Positions 23,943 to 32,896 of a DNA stretch of 38,594 bases are shown here, piece after piece (the first letter of the stretch is position 1; each line of letters starts with the position of its first letter). Source of the DNA: Clostridiales bacterium (GTDB lineage Bacteria; Bacillota; Clostridia; Lachnospirales; Lachnospiraceae). The stretch spans positions 1-38,594 of the forward strand of contig JAJPZY010000034.1 in the NCBI GenBank assembly GCA_021204085.1, in the 5' to 3' direction. The notes under the pieces are model-generated. The model was not told where the DNA came from. It saw only the letters and a program-made list of their open reading frames with translations, and made no database searches. The position numbers and the translations under genes were made by a program.

Positions 23943-25331
23943 TTAAAATATTCGACGGATCGCAACCACAGTCCGATATGCGTAATTGTAACTGATCTTA
24001 ATACCGGTGGACTCACTGGACGCATGAACAATCGCGCCTCCTCCAATATAAATCGCTACATGTCCTTCATAACAGATGATATCGCCCGGCTGAAGATCAG
24101 ACGCGGAAACTGCATATCCGACAGACCGCAGAGAGTAAGACGAATGCGGAAGAGACACGCCAAAGTGCGCGTACACCGCCTTTACAAACCCAGAGCAATC
24201 CGCCCCGTTTGTCAGGCTTTCACCGCCCCATACATAGGGGTTGCCCACAAACTGGCAGGCATAATCTGCAACTGCCTGGCCGGAACCGCTGACCGTTGAG
24301 GAAGAGCTGCTGCTCGATGACGAGTCACTGCCCGATGAGGAACTACTGCTTGATGACGAACTGCTGCTCGATGAGGAACTGCTGCTCGATGAGGAACTGC
24401 TTGCGGAGCTGCTGCTCACCGTAGTACTGTTGCTCGAAGCTGTACTGCTGCCCGATGAGGAGCCGCTACCTGATGAGGAACTGCCGCTTGATGATGTCGT
24501 TTTATCAGATGAAGATGCGGTCTGCGTCGCAGCAGAACTGCTTTCCTCCTCAGCTGCTGCGGCTGCAGCGGCAGCAGCGGCAGCCTGCTGGGCTGCTACT
24601 TCCTGCGCGATCAACTCTGTCTGCTCTGCAATCGTAGCCTGATATTCTTCTGCCAGAGCCTGCGCGGATGCCAGCATCGCATCGAAATCATCCATCTCAG
24701 AACTCTTCTCCGCGATCATGGTGTTCAACGAGCTTTTCTGTGTCTCCAGCTCTGACTGCTGATCCTGAAGTGATGCCTCCTCTTCAGCAATCTCCTCAAT
24801 CAATTCTTCCGTCAGCTCCACCGTCTCCTGATATTCACTCAGCATCTGGCGGTCGTAACTGTATACCGAAGCAAACATCTGCACCCGGTTCAGCGCATCC
24901 GCGAAACTGGTCGCACCAAGCAGGGCATTGAACAGCGAAATACTCTCACCATTTTCGTACATATAGCTGATGCGTTCTTTCATTGACTCATACTGCTCAG
25001 CCTCTGTCGCCTCCGCTTCGGCCAGGTCTTCATTTGCCTGCGCCAGTTCTTCCTGCTTGTTGTCGATCTCATCCTCCAGAATAGAGATATTCGCGATCGT
25101 TGTAACCAGCTCGGAATCCAGTGCGTCGATTTCAGCCTGCAGACTGCTCTGCTGACTCTCGATATCCGAAATCTGACTGTTCACACTGTTCAGACCGTCC
25201 TCAGCCTCCGCCTTCTGCGACTCCGCATCACTTAAAGCGGTTGCTCCGGCCTGCATACTTCCTGTTGCAATGAGGCAGACAGCCGCAGCCACTGCCACCA
25301 CTTTTTTCCCCAGGTATCTGTACTTTACCAT
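23943..25331 (-). CDS. Secreted NlpC/P60 peptidoglycan hydrolase with coiled coil and polyserine linker
   Basis: 462 residues from ATG 25331 (AGGAG six bases upstream). Signal peptide about 1-30, long coiled coil about 33-245 as in PcsB/CwlO, an Ala run (248-257), then a Ser-rich linker of about 85 residues, and a C-terminal NlpC/P60 endopeptidase with catalytic Cys379 (ADCSGF), His424 (GHVAIY) and His436 (VHAS). Such proteins cut stem peptides at the septum or side wall when FtsEX releases their coiled coil; ftsE and ftsX are nearby. The polyserine linker is encoded by an 18-bp tandem repeat that could vary in length in frame. The promoter is TTGAAA-17-TAGGAT. Confidence 0.92.
   Translation of the reverse strand: MVKYRYLGKKVVAVAAAVCLIATGSMQAGATALSDAESQKAEAEDGLNSVNSQISDIESQQSSLQAEIDALDSELVTTIANISILEDEIDNKQEELAQANEDLAEAEATEAEQYESMKERISYMYENGESISLFNALLGATSFADALNRVQMFASVYSYDRQMLSEYQETVELTEELIEEIAEEEASLQDQQSELETQKSSLNTMIAEKSSEMDDFDAMLASAQALAEEYQATIAEQTELIAQEVAAQQAAAAAAAAAAAEEESSSAATQTASSSDKTTSSSGSSSSGSGSSSGSSTASSNSTTVSSSSASSSSSSSSSSSSSSSSSSSSSSSGSDSSSSSSSSSTVSGSGQAVADYACQFVGNPYVWGGESLTNGADCSGFVKAVYAHFGVSLPHSSYSLRSVGYAVSASDLQPGDIICYEGHVAIYIGGGAIVHASSESTGIKISYNYAYRTVVAIRRIF
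24300..24495. repeat. Imperfect 18-bp tandem repeats encoding polyserine
   Basis: About ten units related to CTGCTGCTCGATGAGGAA on the plus strand, each encoding six serines on the minus strand. The unit length is a multiple of three, so copy-number change would alter linker length without a frameshift. Confidence 0.75.
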
Positions 25332-25377
25332 TATTTCTCCTTTACAGATATTGCCAAGCCCACTGATAACTATTCCT

Positions 25378-25406
25378 ATCCTAACGCAAGTTCTTTTCTT
25401 TTTCAA
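25378..25406 (-). promoter_or_regulatory. Promoter of the NlpC/P60 gene
   Basis: Minus strand TTGAAA (25401-25406), 17 bases, TAGGAT (25378-25383), about 47 bases before the start codon. Confidence 0.5.
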
Positions 25407-25485
25407 GGCACAAACGGCAAAAAAAGTGGAAAAATCTGAGATTTCAACAATTTTTCACAATTAAGGTTCTGTTTTCCACGGCTTA

Positions 25486-26772
25486 TCAACAGTCTTCCAA
25501 CAGTTTTTCCACGCTGGCAAGCTTTACACAGTTGATAAATACACTGCAAGCCTGATCCAACTCTTCAAGCGGCGGAAGTGTCGGGGCAATACGAATCACA
25601 GAATCTTTCGGGTCCTTCTTGTAAGGGAAGGGAGCTCCTGCGCCGGTCATTACCACGCCGGCTTCCTTTGCCATCGCAACAATATTCTTCGCACAGCCTT
25701 CGTTCGCAAAATAGGTAATAAAATATCCGCCGTGCGGTTTTGTCCATGATCCGACATCCAGTCCGGCCAGTTCTTCCTCAAAACGGCGATTCAGAAGCTC
25801 AAATTTCGGACGGATCAACTCGGCATGTTTCGCCATGTGGGCGGCAACACCTTCCTGATTCTTCAGGAATTTTACATGGCGCAGCTGGTTAATCTTGTCA
25901 AAACCTATGGTCTGCACCGTCAGCTGTTTTAAGATATCCGCTTTATTTCTCGGGCTGGTAGCCAAGCCGGAAATACCGGAACCGGAAAACGTTACTTTTG
26001 AAGTAGAGCAGAATTCATAAACCATATCCGGATTTCCTGCTTTCTCACACTCAGAGAGAATGTCCAGGATCTCATCCTTCTGATCTTCATACAAATGATG
26101 TACGCAGTAAGCATTGTCCCAGTAAATGCGGAAATCAGGTGCCGCCGGCTTCAGATTGGCAAAGCGGCGAACCGTCTCATCCGAGTAGGAAGTGCCCATC
26201 GGGTTGGAATACTTCGGCACGCACCAGATTCCCTTGATGGAATCATCAGAACTGACTAGTTTCTCTACCATATCCATATCCGGACCGTCTTCATATAACG
26301 GCACATTGATCATCTCAATGCCGAAAAACTCTGTGATCGTAAAATGACGGTCGTAACCGGGCACCGGGCAGAGAAATTTTACTTTATCCAGTCTGCACCA
26401 CGGAGTATAATCCAACACACCATGGATCATGGAACGATTGATGGTATCATACATAATGTTCAGGCTGGCGTTGCCGTAAACAATGACATTTTCCGGCTTC
26501 GTATCGATCATGCCCGCAATCAATTCCTTGGCTTCATCAATACCATCCAGGACACCGTAATTCCGAAGATCCGTACCGAGACGGCTTTCCAGAACGGTAT
26601 CACTATGGAGCACATCCATCATCGGCTGAGACAGGTCAAGCTGTGCTTTGGACGGTTTTCCTCTCGACATATCCAGCTTCAATCCGAGTGCGCAGATTTC
26701 ACGATGCTGCTGCCTGAGCAATTCCTGCTCCTGCAATAATTCTTCTTTGGTCATCTCTGTGTATGCTTTCAT
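25486..26772 (-). CDS. PLP-dependent aspartate aminotransferase (Asp_aminotransf family, PF12897-like)
   Basis: 428 residues. A fold-type I aminotransferase of the group common in Firmicutes and Actinobacteria that moves the amino group from aspartate to 2-oxoglutarate. Visible are SRGKPS (36-41, substrate region), YGNASLN (99-105, PLP phosphate), WCVPKYSNPMG (183-193), WDNAY (218-222, Asp219 to the PLP nitrogen) and STSKVTFSGSG (256-266) with the PLP lysine Lys259. AGGAGG about seven bases before the start. No neighbouring biosynthetic operon; cytoplasmic nitrogen metabolism is expected. Confidence 0.9.
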   Translation of the reverse strand: MKAYTEMTKEELLQEQELLRQQHREICALGLKLDMSRGKPSKAQLDLSQPMMDVLHSDTVLESRLGTDLRNYGVLDGIDEAKELIAGMIDTKPENVIVYGNASLNIMYDTINRSMIHGVLDYTPWCRLDKVKFLCPVPGYDRHFTITEFFGIEMINVPLYEDGPDMDMVEKLVSSDDSIKGIWCVPKYSNPMGTSYSDETVRRFANLKPAAPDFRIYWDNAYCVHHLYEDQKDEILDILSECEKAGNPDMVYEFCSTSKVTFSGSGISGLATSPRNKADILKQLTVQTIGFDKINQLRHVKFLKNQEGVAAHMAKHAELIRPKFELLNRRFEEELAGLDVGSWTKPHGGYFITYFANEGCAKNIVAMAKEAGVVMTGAGAPFPYKKDPKDSVIRIAPTLPPLEELDQACSVFINCVKLASVEKLLEDC

Positions 26773-26814
26773 TGGTGATCCTCCTTGTTTTTTTATGGAC
26801 GGCGATTTCAGAGC

Positions 26815-26901
26815 TCATTTTATAACTGTGCGGTTGGAATTGTTTTCCTGACACATGGCCTGTTCTATGAAGTGAAGTTCTGAAATCACCTGATTATACA
26901 T
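26815..26901 (-). CDS. Possible 28-residue small protein between rarA and the aminotransferase gene
   Basis: ATG 26901 to TGA 26815 encodes a helical-looking peptide starting MYNQVISELHFIEQAMCQEN. It lies 10 bases after the rarA stop on the same strand. No ribosome site is visible, and GATTTCAGA/TCTGAAATC (9-bp arms) overlaps its coding part, so chance is possible. Confidence 0.2.
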   Translation of the reverse strand: MYNQVISELHFIEQAMCQENNSNRTVIK

Positions 26902-26911
26902 GTTCGGTATA

Positions 26912-28237
26912 TTAATACTTATCCCTTCCGATTTTATGGAAATACTCTCTGATATTCTTTTCGTAGCCATTTTCCGTCGGTTCATAAAAGACCATGTCTT
27001 TATATACGTCGGGAAGATACTGCTGCTCGACGTAATGGTTGGGAAAATCGTGGGCATATTTGTAACCGATGCCGCGGCCGAGCTTCTGCGCCCCCTTGTA
27101 GTGACTGTCGCAAAGGTACGGCGGAATCGGTGCCGTCTTTGTCTCACGAACCACCCCAAGCGCTTTATCAACTGCAAGGTAAGCAGCATTACTTTTAGGC
27201 GCACACGCCACATAGGTAGCCGCCTGCGATAAGACGATCCGTGCTTCCGGCATGCCGAGCCGCTCGACCGCCTGCGCCGCACTGACAGCGACTGTCAAAG
27301 CCATAGGATCCGCGTTTCCGACGTCCTCGGATGCACAAATCATAATGCGCCGCGCGATAAATGCAACATCCTCCCCGGCGTGAAGCATTTTAGCCAGATA
27401 ATAAACGGCCGCATCCGGATCGGACCCACGCATGCTTTTGATAAAAGCAGAGATATTATCATAATGATTGTCTCCGCTTTTGTCATATCTGACGCTGCGC
27501 TTCTGGATACACTCCTGCGCTACATCGAGCGTGATATGAATCCGCCCATCGGCACCCGGCTCTGTGGTAAGGATTCCCAGTTCTAATGCATTCAATGCAC
27601 TCCGGGCATCCCCGTTGGCGATATCTGCCAGAAAATCCAGCGCTTCCTCATCCGCCAACGCATGATAGGCGCCCATGCCTTTCACTGTGTCGGTCAGCGC
27701 ACGCAAAAGCAGCGTACGAATATCCTCTTTTTCCAAAGGAAGCAGTTCAAAGATAACAGAGCGGGAAATCAGCGCGCCGTTCACCTCAAAATAAGGATTC
27801 TCCGTCGTCGCCCCGATCAAGGTTACCGTGCCGTCCTCCACAAACGGAAGGAGGTAATCCTGCTGGCTTTTGTTAAATCGGTGAATCTCATCGATAAACA
27901 ATATCGTCCGTTTCTGATACATCCCCTGAAGTTCCTTCGCACGGTTTACAACCGCTTCCATATCTTTCTTCCCGGCAGCCGTCGCGTTAATCTGCATAAA
28001 CTCCGCACTGGTCGTCTGCGCGATCACCCGGGCCAGCGTCGTCTTCCCAGTCCCAGGCGGACCGTAAAAAATCACGGACTGGAGCTTGTCCGCTTTGATC
28101 GCACGATAGAGAAGCTTGTCCTTACCGATAATATGCTGCTGTCCCACCACATCATCCAGAGTAGACGGGCGCAGGCGGGAAGCCAGGGGCGCTTCTTTCT
28201 CCTTATTCTGTTCTCTCATGTAATCGAATAAATCCAT
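26912..28237 (-). CDS. rarA: Replication-associated recombination protein RarA (MgsA)
   Basis: 441 residues from ATG 28237 (MDLFDYMREQN, the usual start; AGG nine bases upstream, while an ATG six bases earlier is too close). This clamp-loader-like AAA+ ATPase acts at stalled forks. Walker A GPPGTGKT (59-66), Walker B ILFIDE (112-117), sensor 1 GATTENP (about 143-149), lid and C-terminal tetramerisation domain with AYLAVDKAL and YKYAHDFPNHYVEQQYLP-like blocks are complete. Function secure by family; no operon partner is evident. Confidence 0.93.
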   Translation of the reverse strand: MDLFDYMREQNKEKEAPLASRLRPSTLDDVVGQQHIIGKDKLLYRAIKADKLQSVIFYGPPGTGKTTLARVIAQTTSAEFMQINATAAGKKDMEAVVNRAKELQGMYQKRTILFIDEIHRFNKSQQDYLLPFVEDGTVTLIGATTENPYFEVNGALISRSVIFELLPLEKEDIRTLLLRALTDTVKGMGAYHALADEEALDFLADIANGDARSALNALELGILTTEPGADGRIHITLDVAQECIQKRSVRYDKSGDNHYDNISAFIKSMRGSDPDAAVYYLAKMLHAGEDVAFIARRIMICASEDVGNADPMALTVAVSAAQAVERLGMPEARIVLSQAATYVACAPKSNAAYLAVDKALGVVRETKTAPIPPYLCDSHYKGAQKLGRGIGYKYAHDFPNHYVEQQYLPDVYKDMVFYEPTENGYEKNIREYFHKIGRDKY

Positions 28238-28243
28238 GTCCAT

Positions 28244-28496
28244 ATACCTGCTTTACCTGTGTATGCTTTTTGTAAAGCCCGCGTTGCGGCGGCAGATTGC
28301 GGTCATCCGATTCATTTTTCGGTTCAAAATGCATCATCAGATACAAAAAAATTCATTTTTAACTGATTTTCCCCTCAAATATTGCAAAATATGAATATGC
28401 GCACCCGTCATTCCTGCATAACCACGTATACCTTACCGCAAAAGCAATACATTTACAAGTCTTTTTTCAAAATCCGTTCTCTTTTTCATAAAACAT
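28244..28496. other. Intergenic region between the deacetylase gene and rarA
   Basis: About 250 bases, AT-rich in the middle, with no coding capacity recognised. It should carry the rarA promoter, but no clear -35/-10 pair was found. No RNA gene was recognised. Confidence 0.35.
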
Positions 28497-28574
28497 TCAG
28501 GGAAACATCAGTTCTTCCACCGTCACAAACTGATATTCTTCCCGGTTTAAAATATCAACCACCTGCAATGCCGC
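28497..28574 (-). other. In-frame continuation of the polysaccharide deacetylase beyond TAG
   Basis: After TAG 28575-28577 the frame reads AALQVVDIL..., then QFVTVEELMFP and TGA at 28497-28499. In NodB-fold deacetylases the segment after LLHD is typically S-x-x-A-L-x-x-(I/V)-(I/V)-D-x-L...G-Y-x-F-V-T-V-x-E-L. The TAG therefore falls inside the conserved last helix, and the sequence past it is plainly deacetylase. The strongest of the three cases. Confidence 0.75.
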
Positions 28575-29288
28575 CTACACGCTGGACTCTGAAGCGTCAT
28601 GCAGTAAAATAATATCATATTCTTCCGCATTTTCCAAGATTCTCTGTACGATCAGCGAAGCATCCTCCGTCGCCCAATCCAGAGGATCCACATCCCAAAG
28701 AACCGTAACCATGCAAAAATCATTATCCAGCGCAGACGGCCAGTTTCCGTAGGGCGGGCGTACAAAAGACGGCCATACACCAGTCAGATCATAAATCAGA
28801 TTTCCGGTACTCTGAATCTGTTCACAGGCTTCTTCCTCAGATACCTCTTCCAGATTGACATGTTCATAAGAATGAACCCCGACCTCATGACCATCCGCAT
28901 ACATTTCCTCCACAATCTCCGGGTACATTTCGATCTGCTGCCCCAGAAGAAAAAAGGTTGCCTTTACGCCCCGCTCCCGCAGGCCTGCCAGCAGCATGGG
29001 CGTATACTCCGGATCAGGGCCATCGTCAAAAGTCAGAGCAATCTTTTTTGTATCCGGATCCGCTGCGTCCGCTTTTTCCTGAACGCTATCACTTTCTGTA
29101 TTTTCATCCGGCTCTGCGGTACAACTCCGGCTGACACTGCCCTGCGCACGAAATACCTCCTGTGTATTATCCGGATTCCGCAGCTGCAGATCACCCGCCG
29201 CGGATATTTTCCCATAAATAAACACACTGATAATTAAAATAAAAAGCGCCATATCAACAAAGAACAGTTTCCGCCCGTTTTTCTCCAT
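28575..29288 (-). CDS. Polysaccharide deacetylase (NodB domain), ending at an in-frame TAG
   Basis: 237 residues to the TAG, 263 positions if the TAG is sense. One N-terminal membrane helix (about 9-30), a linker of about 50 acidic residues, then an extracellular NodB domain that removes acetyl groups from peptidoglycan or another polysaccharide. Motif 1 TFDDGPD (86-92, Asp88/Asp89), motif 2 HSYEH (139-143, zinc histidines), motif 3 RPPYG (177-181), motif 4 around DPLDW (201-205), motif 5 ILLHD (227-231). All catalytic motifs lie before the TAG, so the short form could fold partly, but it lacks the last helix and strand. The ribosome site before the ATG is weak. Confidence 0.85.
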   Translation of the reverse strand: MEKNGRKLFFVDMALFILIISVFIYGKISAAGDLQLRNPDNTQEVFRAQGSVSRSCTAEPDENTESDSVQEKADAADPDTKKIALTFDDGPDPEYTPMLLAGLRERGVKATFFLLGQQIEMYPEIVEEMYADGHEVGVHSYEHVNLEEVSEEEACEQIQSTGNLIYDLTGVWPSFVRPPYGNWPSALDNDFCMVTVLWDVDPLDWATEDASLIVQRILENAEEYDIILLHDASESSV

Positions 29289-29322
29289 ATTTTACATAAA
29301 TACCCGCTGCTGCCTCATTTGG

Positions 29323-29352
29323 TAATTATTCGAATCCGGCTCTGAATAATTA
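29323..29352. promoter_or_regulatory. Perfect 9-bp inverted repeat upstream of the deacetylase gene
   Basis: TAATTATTC and GAATAATTA with a 12-base spacer, 35 bases before the start codon. It may be an operator or a leader hairpin. The TTCGAATCC in its spacer looks like a tRNA T-loop, but no cloverleaf can be formed around it. Confidence 0.4.
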
Positions 29353-29462
29353 TCTCCTTTTCAATATATGAAATGTATGAGAAAAAATGTCAGATGACGC
29401 ACCTTACACACAGCCGGTTATTCTTTTATACTTTATTATTGAATATATTTTTTCATAACAGG

Positions 29463-29500
29463 AAAAGAACTGCCCTTAAAATCACAGGGCAGCTCCTTTT
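29463..29500. terminator. Terminator after clpB
   Basis: GAACTGCCCT pairs with AGGGCAGCTC around a nine-base loop; on the minus strand it is followed by TTCTTTTCC, about 105 bases past the clpB stop. The A-run on the other side makes it potentially bidirectional. The rest of 29289-29605 holds no gene. Confidence 0.75.
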
Positions 29501-29605
29501 CTATATGAAGCAAACGAACCTAATACTTTCCTGTTAACTTCAAACTTTCTGAACAGCCAAAAATATACGTGCATTCACGAAGCAAGTACAGCGAATTCGG
29601 CTGCC

Positions 29606-32191
29606 TCAATGCTTTACTCCGGCTGCCAGATGATCACCCTCCACATCAATAAGAATCGTGTCGCCGACCCGCACCTGATCGCTTAAGATCAGCTTCGCGG
29701 AAAGAGTCTCCACATGTTTCTGGAGGAAACGCTTCAGCGGCCGTGCGCCGTAGACCGGATCATATCCGTGCTCCACGATAAAGCTCTCCGCCGCGGGCGT
29801 CAGCTCTACGCGAATCTCCCGATCCTCCAGGCGGTCATTGAGTTCGTTCATCAGCAAATGAATGATGTTTCCGATGTTATCCTTCGTCAGCGGCTTAAAG
29901 AGAATGATCTCATCCAGACGATTTAAAAACTCCGGACGGAAGCTGGCTCGAAGCTCTTCCATCACAAGATCCTCTGCCTCCGGACGGATCTCACCGTTGG
30001 CATCAATGCCCTCCAACAAATGAGCAGATCCCAGATTGGAAGTCATAATAATTATGGTATTTTTAAAGTCCACCGTCCGCCCCTGAGAATCTGTAATACG
30101 CCCATCATCAAGCACCTGCAGCAGAACATTAAACACATCCGGGTGGGCTTTTTCCACCTCATCAAAGAGAACAACAGAATACGGTTTCCTGCGGACCGCC
30201 TCGGTAAGCTGGCCGCCCTCGTCATAGCCGACATATCCGGGAGGCGCTCCGATCAGGCGGGAGACAGAATATTTCTCCATATACTCACTCATGTCCAGGC
30301 GGACCATATTCGACTCATCATCAAAGAGGCTGGCCGCCAGCGCCTTCGCCAGCTCCGTCTTACCCACGCCGGTAGGCCCCAGGAACATGAACGAGCCGAT
30401 GGGTTTTTCCGGATCCTTGATGCCGGCCTTCGAGCGGATGATGGCCTCCGTAACTTTCGTTACACCCTCATCCTGTCCCACGACGCGCTTATGCAGCTCA
30501 TCATCCAGATGCAGCGTCTTATTACGCTCACTCTCGGTAAGCTTTGCCACCGGGATCCCCGTCCACCGGGAAATGATCTTCGCGATCTCATCCTCACTGA
30601 CATTCTCGTGAACCAGCGACATATCTTTGTTCTTTACAATCTCCTCCTCTGCGGCCAACTGCTTCTCCAGCGCCGGCTTCCTGCCGTACTGCAATTCCGC
30701 AGCCTTGTTCAGATCGTAATTCTGCTCCGCCAGCTGAATTTCTTTATTCAGGCTTTCCAGCTCCTCGCGCAGCTTCTGGACACGCTCCACCGCTGTTTTT
30801 TCATTATCCCACTGCGCCTTTTTGGTCTGGAACTCATTTCTCATCTCCGCCAGTTCCTTCTGCAGATCCTCCAGACGTTCGCGGCTTAAGTTGTCCTCCT
30901 CTTTCTTCAGAGCCGTCTCCTCGATTTCCAACTGCATCACGCGGCGGTTCAGCTCATCCAGTTCCGTCGGCATGGAATCCAACTCCGTCTTGATCAACGC
31001 ACAGGCCTCATCCACCAGATCAATCGCCTTATCCGGCAGGAACCGGTCTGAAATATAACGGTTTGACAGCACTGCCGCGGAAACCAGCGCGCTGTCCGTA
31101 ATCTTCACACCGTGGAAAACTTCATACCGCTCTTTTAAACCACGGAGGATGGAAATCGTATCCTCCACCGTCGGCTCGTCCACCATCACCGGCTGGAACC
31201 GACGCTCCAGAGCGGCGTCTTTCTCCACATATTCGCGGTACTCATCCAGTGTTGTAGCGCCGATGCAGTGCAATTCACCTCTGGCTAGCATCGGCTTTAA
31301 CATATTGCTCGCATCCATTGCGCCGTCCGTCTTACCGGCTCCCACGATGGTATGCAATTCATCGATAAAAAGGATAATCTGCCCGTCGCTGGCTTTCACC
31401 TCATCCAAAACCGCTTTTAACCGCTCCTCAAATTCGCCGCGGTACTTGGCACCGGCCAGAAGTGCGCCCATATCAAGGGCAAACAGTTTTTTCTCCTTTA
31501 ATCCCTCCGGCACATCGCCGCGGACAATCCGCTGCGCAAGTCCTTCCACCACGGCAGTCTTGCCGACGCCCGGCTCACCGATCAGCACCGGGTTGTTTTT
31601 TGTCTTTCTGGACAGGATACGAATCACATTTCGAATCTCACTGTCTCTGCCGATCACCGGATCTAGCTTCTGGTCACGGGCGCGCTCCACCATATCATAA
31701 CCATACTTTTCCAGCGTATCATAGGTGGCCTCCGGGTTATCCGAAGTCACGCGCTGATTGCCGCGGACCGTTGAGAGCGCCTGCAGAAACCGTTCTCTCG
31801 TAATGCCGTACTCTTTAAAAATCTCCTTCATCGCCGGGTTCGGGTAACGCAGCATACTTAAAAACAGATGTTCCACGGAAACATATTCGTCTCCCATCTG
31901 CTTCGCCTCATCCTCGGCAGAAATCAATACCTTATTCAGCATCTGCCCGATATAAACCTGTCCTCCGGAGACCTTCACGCGCTTCGCTAAGTGACGCTCC
32001 GCGTTGTCACAAAAATGCTCCTTGTTGATCTCCATCTTTTCAATCAGTTTTAAGATCAGGCCGTCCTGCTGACGAAGCAGCGCCACCAGCAGATGCTCCT
32101 GCTCGATTTCCTGATTACCGTATTCGTAGGCCAGTTTCTCACAGTCCTGAACGGCCTCCATTGACTTTTGTGTAAATTTCTGGATATTCAT
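29606..32191 (-). CDS. clpB: ATP-dependent disaggregase ClpB
   Basis: 861 residues, full length. This Hsp100 protein threads proteins out of aggregates with DnaK. N-terminal Clp_N repeats about 1-145, NBD1 with Walker A GEPGVGKT (205-212) and Walker B LFIDELHT, the ClpB-specific coiled-coil middle domain about 400-525, and NBD2 with GPTGVGKT (about 605) and [12 protein letters not shown], then the D2 small domain. The middle domain and the absence of an IGF-type loop separate it from ClpA/ClpC. The start has a moderately good ribosome site (AAAGGAG). The gene is controlled by a CIRCE-covered promoter with a leader of about 160 bases. Confidence 0.96.
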   Translation of the reverse strand: MNIQKFTQKSMEAVQDCEKLAYEYGNQEIEQEHLLVALLRQQDGLILKLIEKMEINKEHFCDNAERHLAKRVKVSGGQVYIGQMLNKVLISAEDEAKQMGDEYVSVEHLFLSMLRYPNPAMKEIFKEYGITRERFLQALSTVRGNQRVTSDNPEATYDTLEKYGYDMVERARDQKLDPVIGRDSEIRNVIRILSRKTKNNPVLIGEPGVGKTAVVEGLAQRIVRGDVPEGLKEKKLFALDMGALLAGAKYRGEFEERLKAVLDEVKASDGQIILFIDELHTIVGAGKTDGAMDASNMLKPMLARGELHCIGATTLDEYREYVEKDAALERRFQPVMVDEPTVEDTISILRGLKERYEVFHGVKITDSALVSAAVLSNRYISDRFLPDKAIDLVDEACALIKTELDSMPTELDELNRRVMQLEIEETALKKEEDNLSRERLEDLQKELAEMRNEFQTKKAQWDNEKTAVERVQKLREELESLNKEIQLAEQNYDLNKAAELQYGRKPALEKQLAAEEEIVKNKDMSLVHENVSEDEIAKIISRWTGIPVAKLTESERNKTLHLDDELHKRVVGQDEGVTKVTEAIIRSKAGIKDPEKPIGSFMFLGPTGVGKTELAKALAASLFDDESNMVRLDMSEYMEKYSVSRLIGAPPGYVGYDEGGQLTEAVRRKPYSVVLFDEVEKAHPDVFNVLLQVLDDGRITDSQGRTVDFKNTIIIMTSNLGSAHLLEGIDANGEIRPEAEDLVMEELRASFRPEFLNRLDEIILFKPLTKDNIGNIIHLLMNELNDRLEDREIRVELTPAAESFIVEHGYDPVYGARPLKRFLQKHVETLSAKLILSDQVRVGDTILIDVEGDHLAAGVKH

Positions 32192-32254
32192 AACACCACT
32201 CCTTTCAAATGATTCATGCCTGTTTCTTGTTGTCCAAATGTAAAAGCCGGGAGA

Positions 32255-32281
32255 TTATCATCACAGGAAATACTTCCCGGG
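32255..32281 (-). promoter_or_regulatory. Stem-loop in the clpB leader
   Basis: CCGGGAG and CTTCCCGG pair around ATTATCATCACAGGAAATA in the clpB 5' leader (minus strand CCGGGAAG...CTCCCGG), about 65 bases before the start codon. It may stabilise the mRNA or act as a heat-sensitive structure; not shown. Confidence 0.3.
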
Positions 32282-32358
32282 TATTCAAAAGTGCGTTTCA
32301 TTATATTTAAACTACACTTTTCGGTGTGCTCTTCCTGCACCTCTTCCCTGCTTTCTTT

Positions 32359-32387
32359 GTTATAGCACGAAAATTAGCACTCGTCAA
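32359..32387 (-). promoter_or_regulatory. clpB promoter
   Basis: Minus strand TTGACG (32382-32387), exactly 17 bases, TATAAC (32359-32364). The -35 lies inside the CIRCE operator, so HrcA binding would block RNA polymerase directly. Confidence 0.8.
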
Positions 32388-32400
32388 GTCCGAGTGCTAA
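32374..32400. promoter_or_regulatory. CIRCE operator (HrcA binding site)
   Basis: TTAGCACTC-N9-GAGTGCTAA, an exact match to the CIRCE consensus. HrcA represses chaperone genes here at normal temperature. It lies just after the phosphatase gene and in front of clpB, which is unusual in that CIRCE most often precedes groESL and hrcA-dnaK. Confidence 0.95.
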
Positions 32401-32424
32401 CAATTTTTAAAAATACTCCCATCC

Positions 32425-32892
32425 TTATCCTTGTTTTCCCTTCCCTGTGATATGAGCAAGCAGCCCTCTGCATCCATCCATAACATCCCGGAACGTCGCG
32501 TCAAAATCACCGGTATACCACGGGTCGGCCACATCCCGGTCTTTACCGGCAAACTCCAGCATCTTAAAAATTTTTTTCTGCGGGTCACCGCCGGCAATGC
32601 GCTCCATGTTTCGAATGTTCGCCCAATCCATACCGATCAGATAATCGTACTCCAGATAATCCCGCCGCGTCATCTGCACCGCCCGGTGCGGAATCAGAGG
32701 GATACCCTCCTTCGCCAGCTTTTGCCGCGTGCCGTAGTGAGGCGGATTGCCAATCTCCTCGCGGCTGGTCGCGGCAGAGTCGATGTAGAACTGATTCTCC
32801 AGACCGGCCTGCTTTACTAAATGGGTAAAAACGCTCTGGGCCATGGTGCTGCGGCAGATATTTCCATGGCACACGAATAACACTTTTATCAT
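32425..32892 (-). CDS. Low-molecular-weight protein-tyrosine phosphatase
   Basis: 155 residues from the ATG at 32892 (MIKVLFVCHGNICRS). Dephosphorylates tyrosine-phosphorylated proteins, often linked to capsule or kinase control. P-loop CHGNICRS (8-15) with nucleophile Cys8 and Arg14 is intact; the acid loop is VADPWYTGDF (about 110-119) with the general acid Asp. GAGG lies 12 bases upstream, rather far; an in-frame ATG at 32910 is an alternative. Its 5' side is where the mobile element's broken integrase joins the chromosome, so its original promoter may have been lost. It is transcribed toward clpB. Confidence 0.9.
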   Translation of the reverse strand: MIKVLFVCHGNICRSTMAQSVFTHLVKQAGLENQFYIDSAATSREEIGNPPHYGTRQKLAKEGIPLIPHRAVQMTRRDYLEYDYLIGMDWANIRNMERIAGGDPQKKIFKMLEFAGKDRDVADPWYTGDFDATFRDVMDGCRGLLAHITGKGKQG

Positions 32893-32896
32893 CTTT

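Noticed and set aside
24300-24495. Short regular repeats that could be mistaken for CRISPR
   Set aside because: Repeats are contiguous 18-mers without spacers and lie inside a coding frame as polyserine.
29321-29352. tRNA-like T-loop TTCGAATCC
   Set aside because: No acceptor, D or anticodon stems can be drawn; the bases form a simple inverted repeat.
30020-30889. Open frame of about 289 codons antisense to clpB
   Set aside because: A shadow of the clpB reading frame with its rare-codon pattern; clpB is plainly the gene.
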